Below are positions 36,240 through 44,428 of a stretch of 64,000 nucleotides of DNA, in pieces. A model generated the notes under the pieces. That model saw nothing but the letters and a program-made list of their open reading frames with translations, did not search any database and was not told where the DNA came from. Positions within the stretch are counted from its first letter, which is position 1. Each line of letters starts with the position of its first letter. A program made the translations under genes and the position numbers. Source of the DNA: Shewanella xiamenensis (lineage in GTDB: Bacteria; Pseudomonadota; Gammaproteobacteria; Enterobacterales; Shewanellaceae). The DNA lies in NCBI RefSeq assembly GCF_014647135.1, contig NZ_BMOP01000001.1, positions 310,001 through 374,000 of the forward strand. Direction: 5' to 3'.

Positions 36240-38873
36240 TCAGTGGGTCATTTTATTTTTGATTAGCACGCAACGCTGCTCTGCTTGACGCGTTTCTAAT
36301 AAAGTACGACGGCTAAGATTAGATAAGCCTGTTTGGCTGTCTAATACTTTATCCAAGGCGGTAATACTATTGTAATTACAGTCGGTTGGGATCAAGTTAC
36401 GGCTGTAGCTACGCATAAACACTGGGCCCTTTTTGTCCATATCGGCTAAGTTTGCGAGGCGCTCTTCGGCGGTGGCTGCGCTTAAGAGTTTTTGCTCAGC
36501 AGGATAAAGGTTTTCCATGATGATGCGCTGCTTAGCAAACGGTAGGGCATCGGCGTGGACTTTACTCAACCAGCGACGTTTTGCGGCAGCTTCAGGACGG
36601 ATCACTTGAGCGGCTAATGCCGCTTTTTCCCCAGAATCTGAGTTATCGCGTGCTATTTCCCGTGTTATACGTTGCTGCGCATTCGGGAAGTCGTAGCGAT
36701 TAAGCTGGATTATGATAGCCCAGCGCAGATCTTGATCTAAAGTTAACCCTTTGATTTTAGTAGTGCCGTCTAGCAATTGCGCTAAATGACGTAAACTGTC
36801 ACGATCGCTGGCTAATTGGATATAGGCATCGAACCAGCGGCGCTGGAAGTCATTGTCCCCTCGACTCTCCATGGTCTTACGAAGGCTCATTTGCGCTAAG
36901 CCTTTAACTGCATTTTCAGCATAGTTTTGCTGAATAGGCGCGATCTGCGCGAGGTATTCTTTACTGCGTAGCAAGCTAGAAATAATTTGACCGACCACAG
37001 TGTAGTCATTCTCCGCTGGGGCGTTGACGAATACTGTGCTGAGGTATTGATCTAAACTCAGGTTGCCCTCACGTACACTGTCCCACAAGCTTTGCCATAA
37101 CATTGAGCGCAATAGCGGATCTGTAACTCGGCTTAACTGTTGCTTGGCGGTATCGAAGGATTTTTCATCGAGTTGCACCTTCACAAAGCCCCAATCATCA
37201 TAGTTGGGGTAAACCAGATCGGGACAACGCTCACCGACTAATTGTTTCACCTCGGTACGCTCGCCCTTGTAGGTTACTGGTACTGTGGTCTCATGCCTTA
37301 AATCGAAACGTCCTTTAGTAAACAGTGCAATTTGGACTTTTTGCTCCCTCAGTGTCGGTAGTTCGCTGCTAGCGGGATATTGCAATAGGCTAAATTCGCT
37401 AATGCGGTTACCGTCGCAGCGGTATTCGGCTTTAATGGTGTTTACCCCAGCGCTGTATAGCCATTCCTGTGTCCATGCGCTTAAGTCTCTGCCCGCAGCT
37501 TTAGCGAGGCTATTGATAAAGTCATCAAGCTCGGCATTTTGGTAGCTGTATTGTTTGAGGTAGTTGCTCACGCCGCGGCGGAACACCAGATCACCAAGTA
37601 AATGGCGTAGCTGCTTGAGCGTCGAGGCGCCTTTTTGATAGGTAATAGCATCGATATTGTCGAAGGCATTTTGGGTGGTCGCTACAGGCACTTCAATCGG
37701 ATGGGTAGTGACTAAGCTGTCTTGCTCATAGGCGCGCTGTTTGCCTTGAGCATAAAAACTGCGCCAAGCATTCGTAAATTCTGTGGCTTCTTGGGTCGCG
37801 AGTGTACCCATAAAAGAAGCAAAACTTTCGTTTAACCACAGGCCATTCCACCACTTCATCGTGACCAAATCGCCAAACCACTGGTGGGCCATTTCGTGCA
37901 TAATAACACCCGCCAAGCTTTGTTTTTGCTCGGCGGTCATTTCTGCTTTGTGGAGGAAATGATCTTCGGCAAAGGTCACTGCTGCTGCGTTTTCCATTGC
38001 GCCATAGAGAAAGTCTGGCACTAGGATTTGGTCGTATTTTTTAAAGGGATAAGGAATACCAAAATAGGCATCAAAGAAGGTTAACCCCTGTTTTGTATAG
38101 GTAAACCAGTCCTGTGGGGTCACTTGGTGAGCAACGGATTGTCGTGCAAATAATCGCATAGGATAACGGCCGGAATTATCCTGCCACATATGGTACGGGC
38201 CTGCATGCATAGAGAAATTGTAAGGGCTTAATTTAGGCGTTTCAGGAAACTCCCAACGATTAATGGTCCCCGCAGGTGTGACAGAGGACTCGCGCATGGT
38301 ACTGATCACTTGCCAATCCTTCGGCGCGGTCACACTGATTTTGTAATTGGCTTTTAAATCGGGTTGATCAAATACTGCAAACATCTGTTGAGCAGCGGCA
38401 GGCTCAAAGTGAGAGTAGAGGTAGACCTTGCCATCGACGGGATCTTGGAAGCGATGCAAGCCTTCGCCATTAGTGCTGTGCGCTCGGGTAAATTGCACTT
38501 CAACCGTGTTATCACCCGAGGTCAGTAAGCGGGTGTTTAAGCTGATATAGGCACCATTGTAATTGGGGTAAATGGCGGTTCCGTTAATCAAAAAACGCTT
38601 AATTTGTGCTTTGCTTAGATCCAAGCTCAGTTGCTTAGGAACCTCGCTAAGATTGAAGTGGATCTTAGTTGTTGCGCTGAATTGCGTGTCACCTGTCAGT
38701 TGAAAATCCAACTCATAATGCACATCCGATATTACCTGTGAACGTAGGCTTGCCTGATACTGGCTGATATAGGGACTGGCGTCCCTTGGCCCTGTATTTA
38801 AAGGACTTTTAACGGCGCACGACATTAATGCAGAGCAGGTGAGGGCGACTAGGCTAGCTTTAAACAAATTCAC
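36240..38873 (-). CDS. M1-family aminopeptidase lipoprotein
   Basis: An 877-residue zinc aminopeptidase of the PepN/M1 family. A signal ending in lipobox LMSC (Cys 19) implies it is a lipoprotein of the cell envelope, in contrast to cytoplasmic PepN. The catalytic region is complete: GAMEN (291-295) for N-terminus recognition, HEMAH (326-330) with the second zinc ligand E349 in WLNES, and a downstream helical domain. Start is a GTG at 38873 with AAGGA 10 bp upstream. It likely trims peptides in the periplasm or outside. Confidence 0.93.
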   Translation of the reverse strand: MNLFKASLVALTCSALMSCAVKSPLNTGPRDASPYISQYQASLRSQVISDVHYELDFQLTGDTQFSATTKIHFNLSEVPKQLSLDLSKAQIKRFLINGTAIYPNYNGAYISLNTRLLTSGDNTVEVQFTRAHSTNGEGLHRFQDPVDGKVYLYSHFEPAAAQQMFAVFDQPDLKANYKISVTAPKDWQVISTMRESSVTPAGTINRWEFPETPKLSPYNFSMHAGPYHMWQDNSGRYPMRLFARQSVAHQVTPQDWFTYTKQGLTFFDAYFGIPYPFKKYDQILVPDFLYGAMENAAAVTFAEDHFLHKAEMTAEQKQSLAGVIMHEMAHQWFGDLVTMKWWNGLWLNESFASFMGTLATQEATEFTNAWRSFYAQGKQRAYEQDSLVTTHPIEVPVATTQNAFDNIDAITYQKGASTLKQLRHLLGDLVFRRGVSNYLKQYSYQNAELDDFINSLAKAAGRDLSAWTQEWLYSAGVNTIKAEYRCDGNRISEFSLLQYPASSELPTLREQKVQIALFTKGRFDLRHETTVPVTYKGERTEVKQLVGERCPDLVYPNYDDWGFVKVQLDEKSFDTAKQQLSRVTDPLLRSMLWQSLWDSVREGNLSLDQYLSTVFVNAPAENDYTVVGQIISSLLRSKEYLAQIAPIQQNYAENAVKGLAQMSLRKTMESRGDNDFQRRWFDAYIQLASDRDSLRHLAQLLDGTTKIKGLTLDQDLRWAIIIQLNRYDFPNAQQRITREIARDNSDSGEKAALAAQVIRPEAAAKRRWLSKVHADALPFAKQRIIMENLYPAEQKLLSAATAEERLANLADMDKKGPVFMRSYSRNLIPTDCNYNSITALDKVLDSQTGLSNLSRRTLLETRQAEQRCVLIKNKMTH

Positions 38874-39045
38874 TACTTAAATCCTTCAACGATTTACTTT
38901 ATTTATGGCGTAGATGCGGCGTCGTGGGGCAAGAGTCGGCCTGATTGTGTCGCGAACTCTTCTCCATACAAAAGCGGCATCATTGCTTAGTGTTTTGGGC
39001 GAGTACACTACCTTATTTAGCATGGATAACCAATGTTAAAAATGT

Positions 39046-39077
39046 AAAAAAAGCCAGCAAAAATGCTGGCTTTTTTT
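39046..39077. terminator. Terminator downstream of lpoB
   Basis: GCCAGCA/TGCTGGC stem flanked by A7 and T7 runs. It works best for the leftward lpoB transcript and is symmetrical. Confidence 0.85.
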
Positions 39078-39113
39078 GGATGTTTCGGCATTAGCCTATT
39101 ACTTTGAGCGGGA

Positions 39114-39707
39114 TTACATGCCCAAGAAAGACTTAGATTTGGTCTTACGGATTTCTTTTTCGTCAGACCATTCGATAAGACCTGTTTCTAAGTCCATTAG
39201 ACGCATAGTCATTTTGTAGTAAACGTCTTTGGTGCTGCCATCTTGCTTAACGATGCTAGATAGGTTGCCATACAGCATGTACTGGGCACCGATTTGACGA
39301 CCAAACTTGATGGCGGTTGATGGGTCAACCATACCGGTATTGTTTTGGTAATCCAGTTGCTTACGAACTGAATCGACTTTAGTCATGTCGATGAAACGGA
39401 ACTTGCCTGAGCGCAATAATTTGTTGCTGATAGAGTCGGTTACTGACTCAGTATCGATATGCTCAGAGGTTTTGTTTTTGATGCTATCGACAAACAAAAT
39501 TGGGCGGTTATTCGCTGTCATGGCCACAATCGGTGGGAAAGTCATCATGCTATCAACCATTTTAGCAGCAATGGCTTGCAGATCCGTTGAGCCAAAGTTT
39601 TCGTTAACGGTTTCAACCTCTGTGGCATCACCATACTCTACTTTAGATTGACATGCAGCCAGACCCATCACGGCAGCCAGCACAAAAATCAGTTTAAATT
39701 GTTTCAT
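39114..39707 (-). CDS. lpoB: Penicillin-binding protein activator LpoB
   Basis: A 197-residue outer-membrane lipoprotein that reaches through the murein to activate PBP1b. The signal ends in LAAC (Cys 19 of this start), followed by a low-complexity linker and the globular LpoB domain (PILFVDSIKNKTSEHIDT, then GAQYMLYGNLSSIVKQ). The frame is open to 39746, but ATG 39707 with GGAA 7 bp upstream starts the signal peptide directly. It is in the same orientation as the COG3014 gene upstream (67 bp gap), so probably cotranscribed. Confidence 0.9.
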   Translation of the reverse strand: MKQFKLIFVLAAVMGLAACQSKVEYGDATEVETVNENFGSTDLQAIAAKMVDSMMTFPPIVAMTANNRPILFVDSIKNKTSEHIDTESVTDSISNKLLRSGKFRFIDMTKVDSVRKQLDYQNNTGMVDPSTAIKFGRQIGAQYMLYGNLSSIVKQDGSTKDVYYKMTMRLMDLETGLIEWSDEKEIRKTKSKSFLGM

Positions 39708-39774
39708 AGTCAGTTCCATTTTGTGATTGTAAAAACTTAATGACACTCGTTTTATTCAAACATTCACCGCTCGG

Positions 39775-41175
39775 TTAAATGATTATTGAATAAATTCGGG
39801 TGTAATTACCAGTATCAATTGCCCAGACCAAGGTGGTCTTGCCTGCGGCAACGTCAATTTTGGCCGGTGGTGCTTTATCCAATTGCAGTGTGTATTCGCC
39901 AGGATTGAGATAACGCCTGCCAATTTGTGCCTGTTTCGGCAGTGTTAACCAACTACGGCGATCCGCCTGTTCGGTAACAACGTTAAAAATCTGCATAGCA
40001 ATACTGCCAATATCGGCGGCATTATTGCCGGGTTTACCACTTTTTTCGACTTGATAAGCCATTTCCGATTTGGCATAAACCCTTGCAACTTGGCGGACTA
40101 AGGTTCCGGGTAAATCTTCTTTCAAGGCGGTAATCGCTAAGGCATCAATATTGGCGATAGGTTCAGTTTTAAGCACTGTGCCTAAGCCCTGCACTTGAGT
40201 CTCTGGCACATAGCTATTGTTTGGCCCATAGGTCGCTAGAGACACGGTTTGCCAGTTGCCATGGATAGTGAAGGGCACTGTTAGCGCTTGTTTTTCAGGG
40301 ACAAAGCCCTTTTCGACCATCAACACTACTTGGCCTTCACCTGCTTTTGGGAGCTTGGCATCGCCCCAGCGCTTTTTAAACTCATCGTATTGCGGCATGC
40401 CGAGTTGTTTGGCAAGGCGGACTAAATCCTGTTGCAGATACGTGTTATCAGGAGTGATTTGGGCTGCTTTACGGTAATCGATAAAGGCATCGTTTGGTTC
40501 ACCAAGCACTTCGTGTAGTACGCCCGTCGTGTAATAGCTATAAGCATTGAGGAAGGAGCTGGTGACTGTGCCTGCCGCTTGCCCAAGTTTATTCACTTCG
40601 GCATCGACCGTACCATTAGCCATAGCTTGTACCGATTTTTGCGATTTTTGATAGCGTTCTTGCTCTGAACTTTGCAATTCGTTACTACGACGAACTTCCA
40701 CTAGCGCGCCTTGATAGTCGCCGCTGAATAGGTAATTGAGCGCCTGATATTGGTGCAGCATAATGCGCTCAAAGCCCGGGCCGCGGTAGGGAATCGCATT
40801 GTCATTTAACACTAAGCTTGTCGCCGTCGCGCCGATATCGCTGGCGCTAATCTTGGCTTTATCATCAAAGGCGGTGTAGGCCGCCACCGCTTGCTCGTAG
40901 TATTTTTTACTGCTGGCAAAATCCCCCGCAACTTGAGCGATGCGCCCTGCTTCTTGAGCGTAAAGCAAACCGTCATTGCCTTGGATATTACTGGCTAATT
41001 TGTCGATATCCGCCATGGGCGTCGCGGTATTGAGATCTTGTTTGATTGGCGCGATTTGTGCCGGATAATTGATAAAAATACTGTTATAGGCACAGCCGCT
41101 CGAACCGAAGATGGCGGCGAGCATCAATGTGCTGATGGTGGGTCTGATAAAAGAGTGAATGAAGGTGGTGTTCAT
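39775..41175 (-). CDS. COG3014-type lipoprotein of unknown function
   Basis: A 466-residue protein with a lipoprotein signal (IFGSSGCAYN, Cys 28). The middle third reads as helical repeats consistent with TPR-like units (DYQGALVEVRRSNEL; YSYYTTGVLHEVLGEPNDAFIDYRKA), and the C-terminal part is beta-rich. It matches, from memory, the COG3014 family next to lpoB in Shewanella and Vibrio. Its ATG overlaps the stop of the def-like gene (ATGA), so the two are translationally coupled. Its position suggests a role with LpoB in cell-wall synthesis, which is inference. Confidence 0.8.
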   Translation of the reverse strand: MNTTFIHSFIRPTISTLMLAAIFGSSGCAYNSIFINYPAQIAPIKQDLNTATPMADIDKLASNIQGNDGLLYAQEAGRIAQVAGDFASSKKYYEQAVAAYTAFDDKAKISASDIGATATSLVLNDNAIPYRGPGFERIMLHQYQALNYLFSGDYQGALVEVRRSNELQSSEQERYQKSQKSVQAMANGTVDAEVNKLGQAAGTVTSSFLNAYSYYTTGVLHEVLGEPNDAFIDYRKAAQITPDNTYLQQDLVRLAKQLGMPQYDEFKKRWGDAKLPKAGEGQVVLMVEKGFVPEKQALTVPFTIHGNWQTVSLATYGPNNSYVPETQVQGLGTVLKTEPIANIDALAITALKEDLPGTLVRQVARVYAKSEMAYQVEKSGKPGNNAADIGSIAMQIFNVVTEQADRRSWLTLPKQAQIGRRYLNPGEYTLQLDKAPPAKIDVAAGKTTLVWAIDTGNYTRIYSIII

Positions 41176-41714
41176 GCCTGTGGGTTACCTTCTTGTGCCA
41201 TTAGTGTTTGCTGTGGCATTTGTGAACGCTCAAGCAAAGTGATCCCTTGAAGATGATCAAATTCATGTTGGAAAATACGTGCAATAAAACCCGTTAATTC
41301 GGCGTGTTGCCACTGTCCCGCTAGGTTTTGATAGCGCACAACTATACTGTGGTGACGCCAAATGGTAAACCGTTGTCCTGGGACAGATAAACAGCCTTCC
41401 TCACCTTTTTCGAGTTGTAAAGATGCCAACTCGATGTGTGGATTAACCACCACAACGGGCTCCATTAGCGGTGCATCGGGGTAACGCTCGTTTGGCCGTG
41501 ATGCCATGATAAATAGCGCTAGCGGGCTGTGCACTTGTGGGGCAGCGATACCGACGCCTTTTGCCTCTACCATGCTTGCCACCATTTGCGATGCTAACTG
41601 ACTGAGCGTTTCATCAAAGTCGCGTACTTCAATTGCCCGTTGTTTTAAAATGGCTTCACCTACCTGGGCAATCGGTAGCGGCTGACAGGAGTGTTGTATC
41701 TCATTTTTAAACAT
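41172..41714 (-). CDS. Peptide deformylase-like protein
   Basis: A 180-residue protein with all three deformylase motifs: GVGIAAPQV (motif 1), EGCLSVPGQ (motif 2 with the metal cysteine) and HEFDHLQG (motif 3). It should be an active metal-dependent deformylase that removes formyl from new proteins, or a paralogue with another amide substrate. The frame is open to 41741, but ATG 41714 has AGGGA 5 bp upstream. It is the first gene of a leftward cluster and is coupled to the COG3014 gene. The main def copy is expected elsewhere beside fmt. Confidence 0.87.
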   Translation of the reverse strand: MFKNEIQHSCQPLPIAQVGEAILKQRAIEVRDFDETLSQLASQMVASMVEAKGVGIAAPQVHSPLALFIMASRPNERYPDAPLMEPVVVVNPHIELASLQLEKGEEGCLSVPGQRFTIWRHHSIVVRYQNLAGQWQHAELTGFIARIFQHEFDHLQGITLLERSQMPQQTLMAQEGNPQA

Positions 41715-41768
41715 CGCATTCCCTGGATATTTAGTCTTCATCGTTTGGCTGACGATTTTAGTTCGTTA

Positions 41769-41981
41769 TTAATAATGGGGTGGCGGCGTTTCTTCAGCTT
41801 GGGTAGCAATATTGCTCGGCTCCATTGCCTGCAACTTGCCAACTAATAACTGGATCTGGTGCTGTTGATGGGCCACGAGTCGATTCAGCTTAATCACCTC
41901 TTGGTTTAATTCTTCGACAGTGAGTTCTTGAAAAGCTAATTTAGTTTGCAGCTCTTCAATTTGTTGTTGTACACCTTGCAT
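41769..41981 (-). CDS. slyX: SlyX protein
   Basis: A 70-residue protein of the SlyX family, mostly coiled coil ([20 protein letters not shown]) with the conserved end TPPPHY. Molecular function unknown; in enterobacteria slyX lies next to slyD and fkpA. Here fkpA is nearby across the WD40 gene, which agrees with a conserved FKBP neighbourhood. Confidence 0.92.
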   Translation of the reverse strand: MQGVQQQIEELQTKLAFQELTVEELNQEVIKLNRLVAHQQHQIQLLVGKLQAMEPSNIATQAEETPPPHY

Positions 41982-41990
41982 GGCTAACCT

Positions 41991-42941
41991 CTATTGTTGC
42001 CAAGTCTCAACTAAGCCTTGGCTACTGATACTAACGACTTTATTGGTATCTCGAATTGCCACAGAGTATACAACGGCTCCTCGGTTTTGGCTGTTTTTCG
42101 TCAACGCAATTTGCCATTGTGCAATAGGTTTACCCGAACTGCGTTGCCAGAGTATGACTTCGCGGGCGGGAGTTCCCGTTAATAACTGCTTGTCTTGCTC
42201 AGTAAAACGTACTGCTGAAAAGGTCATTTGGCGACGATTAATTGCTAATTGATTTAAAAGTTTACCGGTTGAGTTGTCCCAAATTTTTGCTTCATTCGTA
42301 CTGCCATTGGTAAAGCTTAAACTGCCACTGTCGTTCAGTGCCACCTTAGTCACCCGGCTACCAAGATCCCAAGTGTGGATTGGTTGTCCGGTTTGTGCCT
42401 GCCATAAAATGGCCTGCATATCATTTGACCCTGTGAGTGCGATGCGACCATCCGCCGACAGTGCAACCGTATTGACGCGTTCTTTATGGCCTAAGAATTT
42501 AATCAGTGCCGTTTTTGCCGCATTTAGAGACATTACACTGCCATCGTTTAAACCAATAAGCAAAACCCCATTGTTGGCTACCGCAACACTTTCTCCCGAT
42601 GCGGGCAGTGACCACCAACCTACGGATTTTCCGTCGGCTATTGTCCATAGGGCAACTGAATCGCGGCTTAACGATGCGGCGAACTCACCATTAGGTGAAA
42701 TGGCTGTGCTGGCCACGCCTGTATGAAGGTCGCCATGCACCCATTGGTATTTAAGGGTGTGCTGGGTTAAGTCCCAACATTGGACTCCTTGATTCTGAGT
42801 TGCGACAATTGCGAGAGTGCCATCACTCGAGAGACTTGCACTGTAAGAAGGGTCTTTTGAGAGCACGCGAATATCTTCGGCTTTAGGATAGCAAGCCGTC
42901 AAAAAAATCGTGCAAATTACCAGCAGTAGGGTTTTCTTCAT
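41991..42941 (-). CDS. WD40-repeat lipoprotein
   Basis: A 316-residue exported protein with lipobox LTAC (Cys 17) and about six WD40-type repeats forming a beta-propeller (SPNGEFAASLSRDSVALW, SADGRIALTGSNDMQAILW and similar). Such propellers serve as protein-binding platforms; no catalytic residues are expected. An AGGAGCAAGTTC ribosome site precedes the ATG. It is divergent from fkpA and precedes slyX in the same direction with a 9-bp gap. Confidence 0.88.
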   Translation of the reverse strand: MKKTLLLVICTIFLTACYPKAEDIRVLSKDPSYSASLSSDGTLAIVATQNQGVQCWDLTQHTLKYQWVHGDLHTGVASTAISPNGEFAASLSRDSVALWTIADGKSVGWWSLPASGESVAVANNGVLLIGLNDGSVMSLNAAKTALIKFLGHKERVNTVALSADGRIALTGSNDMQAILWQAQTGQPIHTWDLGSRVTKVALNDSGSLSFTNGSTNEAKIWDNSTGKLLNQLAINRRQMTFSAVRFTEQDKQLLTGTPAREVILWQRSSGKPIAQWQIALTKNSQNRGAVVYSVAIRDTNKVVSISSQGLVETWQQ

Positions 42942-43094
42942 GAACTTGCTCCTAAAGTTGGTGTCTCTAACTCGGTAGAGTGAAATTAATCACAGTTAAC
43001 CCATAAAGAATCTAGTTGGTATAACCCAGATAACTAGTATAAAGTTGTCGCGCTTAGGTTATTGTAACCGCTTGAGGATGCTGAGGAAGCTTTA

Positions 43095-43865
43095 ATGAAA
43101 TCGATTTATAAATTATCGTTAGTTGCATTGGCTGTTATTGGCCTATCTGCTTGTAATCAAGAAGAAAAAGCAACAAATGCAAGCACAAATGTTGAATTAA
43201 CGACAGAAGCACAAAAAGAAGCCTACAGTGTGGGTGCTTCAATCGGTCGTTATATGTCTGGTCATATTAAAGAGCAAGAAGAATTAGGCCTACCAGTTGA
43301 CCGCACGCTGATCGTGACAGGTTTTACTAATGGTTTGAATGATCAGCTGAAGTTAACTGAAGAAGAAATGCAAACCATTCTTCAAAGTTTAGACAAAAAA
43401 TTAAATGACAAGCGTACAGAACAAGCTAAAGCCATTGCGGCGAAAAATCTCGAGGATAGCAAAAAGTTCCTTGAAGAAAACAAAGCTAAGCCAGGCGTAG
43501 TCACAACTGAATCGGGCTTGCAATACGAAGTACTCACTCCTGGTTCAGGTGAAAAGCCAGCGGCTGAAGACACGGTTGAAGTAGATTACGTAGGTACTCT
43601 GATTGATGGCAAAGAGTTTGATAGCTCTTACAAACGTGGTGAAACGGCTAAATTTCCATTGAATCGTGTTATTCCTGGTTGGACCGAAGGCGTACAGTTA
43701 ATGCCTGTTGGTGCTAAGTACAAGTTTGTTATCCCTGCAAACTTAGCTTACGGTGAACGTGATACTGGAACGATTCCACCAAACTCAACGCTGATTTTTG
43801 AAGTTGAGTTGAAATCAATTGAGAAAGCACAAGCTGCACCTGCTGCTGAACCCGCTAAGAAGTAA
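43095..43865 (+). CDS. fkpA: FKBP-type peptidyl-prolyl isomerase, periplasmic lipoprotein
   Basis: A 256-residue periplasmic prolyl isomerase and chaperone. The signal ends in LSAC (Cys 20), so it is probably lipid-anchored. An N-terminal helical dimerisation domain (about 35-135) is followed by an FKBP domain (about 140-245) with VDYVGTLIDGKEFDSSY, VIPGWTEGVQLMPVGAKY and IPPNSTLIFEVEL. The C-terminal tail is Ala/Pro/Lys-rich. A strong terminator follows. Confidence 0.94.
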   Translation: MKSIYKLSLVALAVIGLSACNQEEKATNASTNVELTTEAQKEAYSVGASIGRYMSGHIKEQEELGLPVDRTLIVTGFTNGLNDQLKLTEEEMQTILQSLDKKLNDKRTEQAKAIAAKNLEDSKKFLEENKAKPGVVTTESGLQYEVLTPGSGEKPAAEDTVEVDYVGTLIDGKEFDSSYKRGETAKFPLNRVIPGWTEGVQLMPVGAKYKFVIPANLAYGERDTGTIPPNSTLIFEVELKSIEKAQAAPAAEPAKK

Positions 43866-44428
43866 TTTTTAGTTACAGTATGCTTTTATAAAAATACCGC
43901 CTTTGGGCGGTATTTTTTTATGCTGTTAAATCCTACTTTTGTTTTAATTCATTAGTAAACCGAGTTGTAACAGGCTATTTAGCTTTATTAGTGTTTTATT
44001 TTGTTATTTGAATAACAAGGTATTGCCGTATCAATAAGCGATTATTTTAGAACGATGGAAGACTGATTAAGTTTTAAATGAATAACGCATATTTAAAGCA
44101 ACAAATTTAATACGCTTATTCAGAATGGCATGTTTAAAAATATCATAAAAATATCATATTTTTTTTGCGATTATTATTTGTTCACTTAGGTTAACTAGGG
44201 GGACTGGATGTCTTTTTCTTACTTATTGTTTTATCGCTGTTTAATAATTTTGTGTTATGGCACTGTTCTGAATGTAAGACAATTTACTCTGTAAAATTAC
44301 ATTTCCATCAATATGTTATGCATGCATAGTGAGATCTTGCCCCCTTTTTTTAGCCCTACAAGTCTGGAATAATCCGCCCGCACGTTAATAAAAATTAGCG
44401 GCAATATTATAATAATGGGGTTGTTGAT
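43866..44428. other. Intergenic region upstream of exeM
   Basis: The left end holds the fkpA terminator (43891-43919). The remaining 500 bp are very AT-rich with several T-runs; a promoter for exeM must lie in its right part, but I could not fix it. No ORF above 30 codons with a ribosome site was seen. Confidence 0.5.
43891..43919 (+). terminator. Terminator of fkpA
   Basis: AAAATACCGCC / GGCGGTATTTT stem with TTTG loop, then a T-run. Confidence 0.92.
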
